Shown piece after piece: positions 60,824-64,000 of a DNA stretch of 64,000 bases. The notes beneath the pieces are model-generated. The model had not been told where the DNA came from, ran no database searches, and was given only the letters and a program-made list of their open reading frames with translations. This DNA is from Craterostigma plantagineum (lineage: Eukaryota; Streptophyta; Magnoliopsida; Lamiales; Linderniaceae): contig JAPQWV010001126.1 in NCBI GenBank assembly GCA_027422505.1, forward strand, positions 1-64,000. Reading direction: 5' to 3'. The first letter of the stretch is position 1. Each line of letters begins with the position of its first letter. Both the position numbers and the translations under genes were made by a program.

Positions 60824-62931
60824 TCGATTTTTAGGCGATTTTGGGGCTACTCTCCATCAAGTTTCGAAATTTTGAAAACTTGGAAATATTATTTTTAGCT
60901 TTTAGGCGATTTTTGGGCTTAATTTTAGCGATTTGAGGTTACGTTTAGGCTTAGGCTTGTGTAATATTCGATTTGAGGTTGATATGAAGCTTGATTAATG
61001 CGAAAAAAGTGGCCAAATTTTGGTTTTTGGGCTTATATTGAGTTCGATTTTTTCGAAGTTTGAGGTATTGCGATTTCGTGGCTTAGTTTCTACGATTTGA
61101 GGCTCATGTTTGTATTACATTCGATTTGAGGTTGATATGGACATTGATTAATGCGAAAAAAGTGGCGAAATTTTGGTTTTTCAGCTTATATTGAGATTTT
61201 TCGAAGTTGGATGTATTTTATGCATTTTCGAGGCTTAGTTTCTACGATTTGAGCTCATGTTTGTGTTATATTTGATTTGAGGTTGATATGGACATTGATT
61301 AATACGAAAGAAGTGACGAAATTTTTGGTTCCTTGAATGGTCATGCAATGAAGGCAAAAACTTTGGTTCCTTAATTAATTCGAAGTAATGTGAATATAAC
61401 TCGAATTGGTTTGAATTAATAGGTATATAATTCTAATTAAATAAAATAAAGAACAAAAAATATTAGGAAAATAAATAATAATTCAAATAAATTCGAATTA
61501 TTTGGAATAATTCGAATTAATATGAATTAATTTAAGTTAATATGAAAAATTCGAATTAATTACAACACGAATAAAAATATAAATCAAGAAACTATTAAAA
61601 TAGTTAAAATAAAAATTCAAATTATTTTGAAATAATAGGATTATAATTCGAACTAATACTATTTAATATGAATATAACAATTTAACTCGAATTAATAGGA
61701 ATATAAGTCGAACTAACTAAAACTAAAAAAAAATAAATTATAACTTTAATAAAATAATAAGCAATAGGCGACGGCACTATAGGCGACGGGTTTGCAAAAT
61801 CCGTCGCCTATAATGGATGCGGTGGCATTATGGTAATTTTATTTAAGTGTCGACCATTATAGGCGCCGGTCGTTGTGACGAAACCGTCACCTGTGAGTTT
61901 AGTAACTCTGCGGCGACATTTGGTAACAAAAAACGTGTCGCCCAACTATTTTACTTGTTTAAAAAACATTTCTCTTCTCACATGGGCGACGGTTGTTTCG
62001 CTAGGAAGGCGTCGCACAAATTAAATTTTTTTTGTTTGGGTATGGGCGACTCATATTGGTAAAACAAATTAAACATGAGTCGCCCATGAGGGAATTTTAT
62101 ATTTTTTAATTTAGGTATTGGCGACTCATGTTACACGAATGAGTCGCCCATGCACGTGCTTTAATTTTTTATTTTGTTTAACATAGGCGACTCATGTTAA
62201 CGGAACATGAGTCGCCCATGATGGAATTTTATATTTTTTAATTTAGGTATGGACGACTCATGTTACCCGAATGAGTCGCCCATGCACGTGCTTTAATTTT
62301 TCTTTTGTTTAACATAGGCGACTCATGTTAACGGAACATAAGTCGCCCATGCACGTGCTTTAATTTTTTTTTGTATAACATAGGCGACTCATGTTAACGG
62401 AACATGAGTCGCCCATGATGGAATTTTATATTTTTTAATTTAGGTATAGACTCATGTTACCCGAATGAGTCGCCCATGCACGTGCTTTAATTTTTTTTTG
62501 TTTAACATAGGCGACTCGTGTTAACGGAACATGAGTCGCCCATGATAGAATTTTATATTTTTTAATTTAGGTATGGGCGACTCATGTTACCCGAATGTGT
62601 CGCCCAAGGGTTGTAGCATAGGCGACTCATATTTAGCAAACATGAGTCGCCCATGCACGTGCTTCAATTTTTTTTTTTGTTTCTGTATGCGCGACGCATG
62701 TTACCGGACATGAGTCGCCTATGCTTCTCTTGCCGTATAGGCGACGCTTGTTAGTTTTACATGAGTCGCCCATGAGTTATTTAAGTTTGGGCGCCCGTTA
62801 CGTATTTTTCCTAACAACCGTCGCCCATAGCTTTTATAAACCCTTCCCGTTAAGAGCAGCTCATACGAAGCAGCCGCCGGCACCACTCTCTCCATCAAAG
62901 GCGATTTCTCCCGAGGAGAACACGGTAACAT
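60824..62931 (-). repeat. Short unit 23 (inverted arm)
   Basis: A 2108 bp unit with S junction near 61768, GTCGACCATTATA near 61850 and GGACGACTC near 62250. A hairpin arm is partly lost near 62446 (GGTATAGACTCATG for GGTATGGGCGACTCATG). Confidence 0.93.
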
Positions 62932-64000
62932 TCGATTTTTAGGCGATTTTGGGGCTACTCTCCATCAAGTTTCGAAATTTTGAAAACTTGGAAATATTAT
63001 TTTTAGCTTTTAGGCGATTTTGGGGCTTAGTTTTAGCGATTTGAGGTTACGTTTAGGCTTAGGCTTGTGTAATATTCGATTTGAGGTTGATATGAAGCTT
63101 GATTAATGCGAAAAAAGTGGCAAAATTTTGGTTTTGGGCTTATATTGAGTTCGATTTTTCGAAGTTTGAGGTATTGCGATTTCGTGGCTTAGTTTCTACG
63201 ATTTGAGGCTCATGTTTGTATTACATTCGATTTGAGGTTGATATGGACATTGATTAATGCGAAAAAAGTGGCGAAATTTTGGTTTTTCAGCTTATATTGA
63301 GATTTTTCGAAGTTGGAGGTATTTTATGCATTTTCGAGGCTTAGTTTCTACGATTTGAGCTCATGTTTGTGTTATATTTGATTTGAGGTTGATATGGACA
63401 TTGATTAATACGAAAGAAGTGTCGAAATTTTTGGTTCCTTGAATGGTCATGCAATGAAGGCAAAAACTTTGGTTCCTTAATTAATTCGAAGTAATGTGAA
63501 TATAACTCGAATTGGTTTGAATTAATAGGTATATAATTCTAATTAAATAAAATAAAGAACAAAAAATATTAGGAAAATAAATAATAATTCAAATAAATTC
63601 GAATTATTTGGAATAATTCGAATTAATATGAATTAATTTAAGTTAATATGAAAAATTCGAATTAATTACAACACGAATAAAAATATAAATCAAGAAACTA
63701 TTAAAATAGTTAAAATAAAAAATTCAAATTATTTTGAAATAATAGGATTATAATTCGAACTAATACTATTTAATATGAATATAACAATTTAACTCGAATT
63801 AATAGGAATATAAGTCGAACTAACTAAAACTAAAAAAATAAATTATAACTTTAATAAAATAATAACAATGATTTAGTTCGAATTAATATAATCTAATTCT
63901 AGTTAGTTCTTTTTATGAATATAATTCATATAAATTGAAATAGAAAATAGTAAAATATATTAAAAATTTATAATATAATTCGAATTAATATGAATATAAT
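62932..64000 (-). repeat. Partial long unit 24 (inverted arm, cut by window end)
   Basis: Contains the three 152-bp repeats and the AT-rich block. GTGTCGAAA near 63420 and AATAACAATGATTTAG near 63862 are long-unit features. Its GC block and hairpins lie beyond the window. Confidence 0.9.

Larger units (their letters stand above)
43446..64000 (-). repeat. Tandem array, inverted arm (8 units, first and last partial)
   Basis: The same repeat family in opposite orientation: the marker now reads as its reverse complement, ending at 45293, 47387, 49497, 53242, 57004, 60823 and 62931. Spacings are 2094, 2110, 3745, 3762, 3819 and 2108 bp. The array runs off the window end inside another long unit, recognised by the AACAATGATTT context near 63866 that is missing from short units. 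Confidence 0.96.

Noticed and set aside
1..64000. Helitron or LTR retrotransposon origin
   Set aside because: I saw no long terminal direct repeats, primer-binding site, polypurine tract, reverse transcriptase or integrase motifs, and no TC...CTRR ends with a single terminal hairpin.
1..64000. Ribosomal DNA intergenic spacer (multi-kilobase tandem units)
   Set aside because: No 18S, 5.8S, 25S or 5S rRNA sequence is present in any unit, and the whole period is accounted for by the described blocks.

Overview
The window is one block of tandemly repeated, non-coding DNA. It most likely comes from a flowering-plant nuclear genome. The plant assignment is inferred from three things: CACTA-transposon-like ends (CACTAGTAGAGAAT...), subterminal GGCGAC-type inverted repeats, and plant-like short exon/intron signatures in an AT-rich setting. 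I found no intact protein gene, rRNA, tRNA or CRISPR array. The many short reading frames are translations of repeated hairpins and recur once per repeat unit.

Layout. Using the conserved sequence ATGTTACCGTGTTCTCC as phase marker (unit starts at 1915, 5661, 9419, 13155, 15264, 19021, 21134, 23246, 25369, 27985, 30109, 32727, 34848, 36968, 39076 and 41794), positions 1-43445 are a head-to-tail array on the + strand. At 43445/43446 the array flips, and 43446-64000 is the same family on the - strand (markers ending at 45293, 47387, 49497, 53242, 57004, 60823 and 62931). There are two main unit sizes. Long (L) units are about 3.75 kb and short (S) units about 2.11 kb. S units lack one 1.45 kb segment, with an identical junction wherever I checked, plus three hairpins (about 190 bp). 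L units lie toward both outer edges (1-13.2, 15.3-19.0, 49.5-60.8 and 62.9-64 kb) and S units fill the middle.

Anatomy of an L unit (reference 15264-19020): a small GC-rich island with a TATA box on the minus strand; about 15 GGCGACTCATG hairpins with CACGTG spacers; GGCGACGG hairpins; a CACTA-like terminus fused to a second, slightly truncated terminus (ACTAGT at 16643); more GGCGACGG/GGGACGG hairpins around a 250 bp unrecognised block; an exon-like lysine-rich fragment behind a 3' splice-site-like sequence; a GC-rich exon-like block; an AT-rich TTCGAATTA block; and three degenerate copies of a ~152 bp repeat. My reading is that the array derives from a non-autonomous CACTA-like DNA transposon joined end to end, then shortened and amplified as a satellite. 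This is inference; the repeat structure itself is directly visible.

Internal evolution is readable. A 4.74 kb two-unit higher-order repeat sits at 25369-34847. A 49 bp segment replaces a 37 bp one in eight consecutive units (25.3-41.8 kb). The same ~605 bp internal duplication occurs in two units 40 kb apart. The inverted arm belongs to a different subfamily from the unit it abuts. Two stretches (about 9.4-12.6 kb and 40.9-47.4 kb, the latter containing the inversion) carry many scattered one-base indels absent from neighbouring copies, so assembly or polishing error must be excluded before the inversion is believed.
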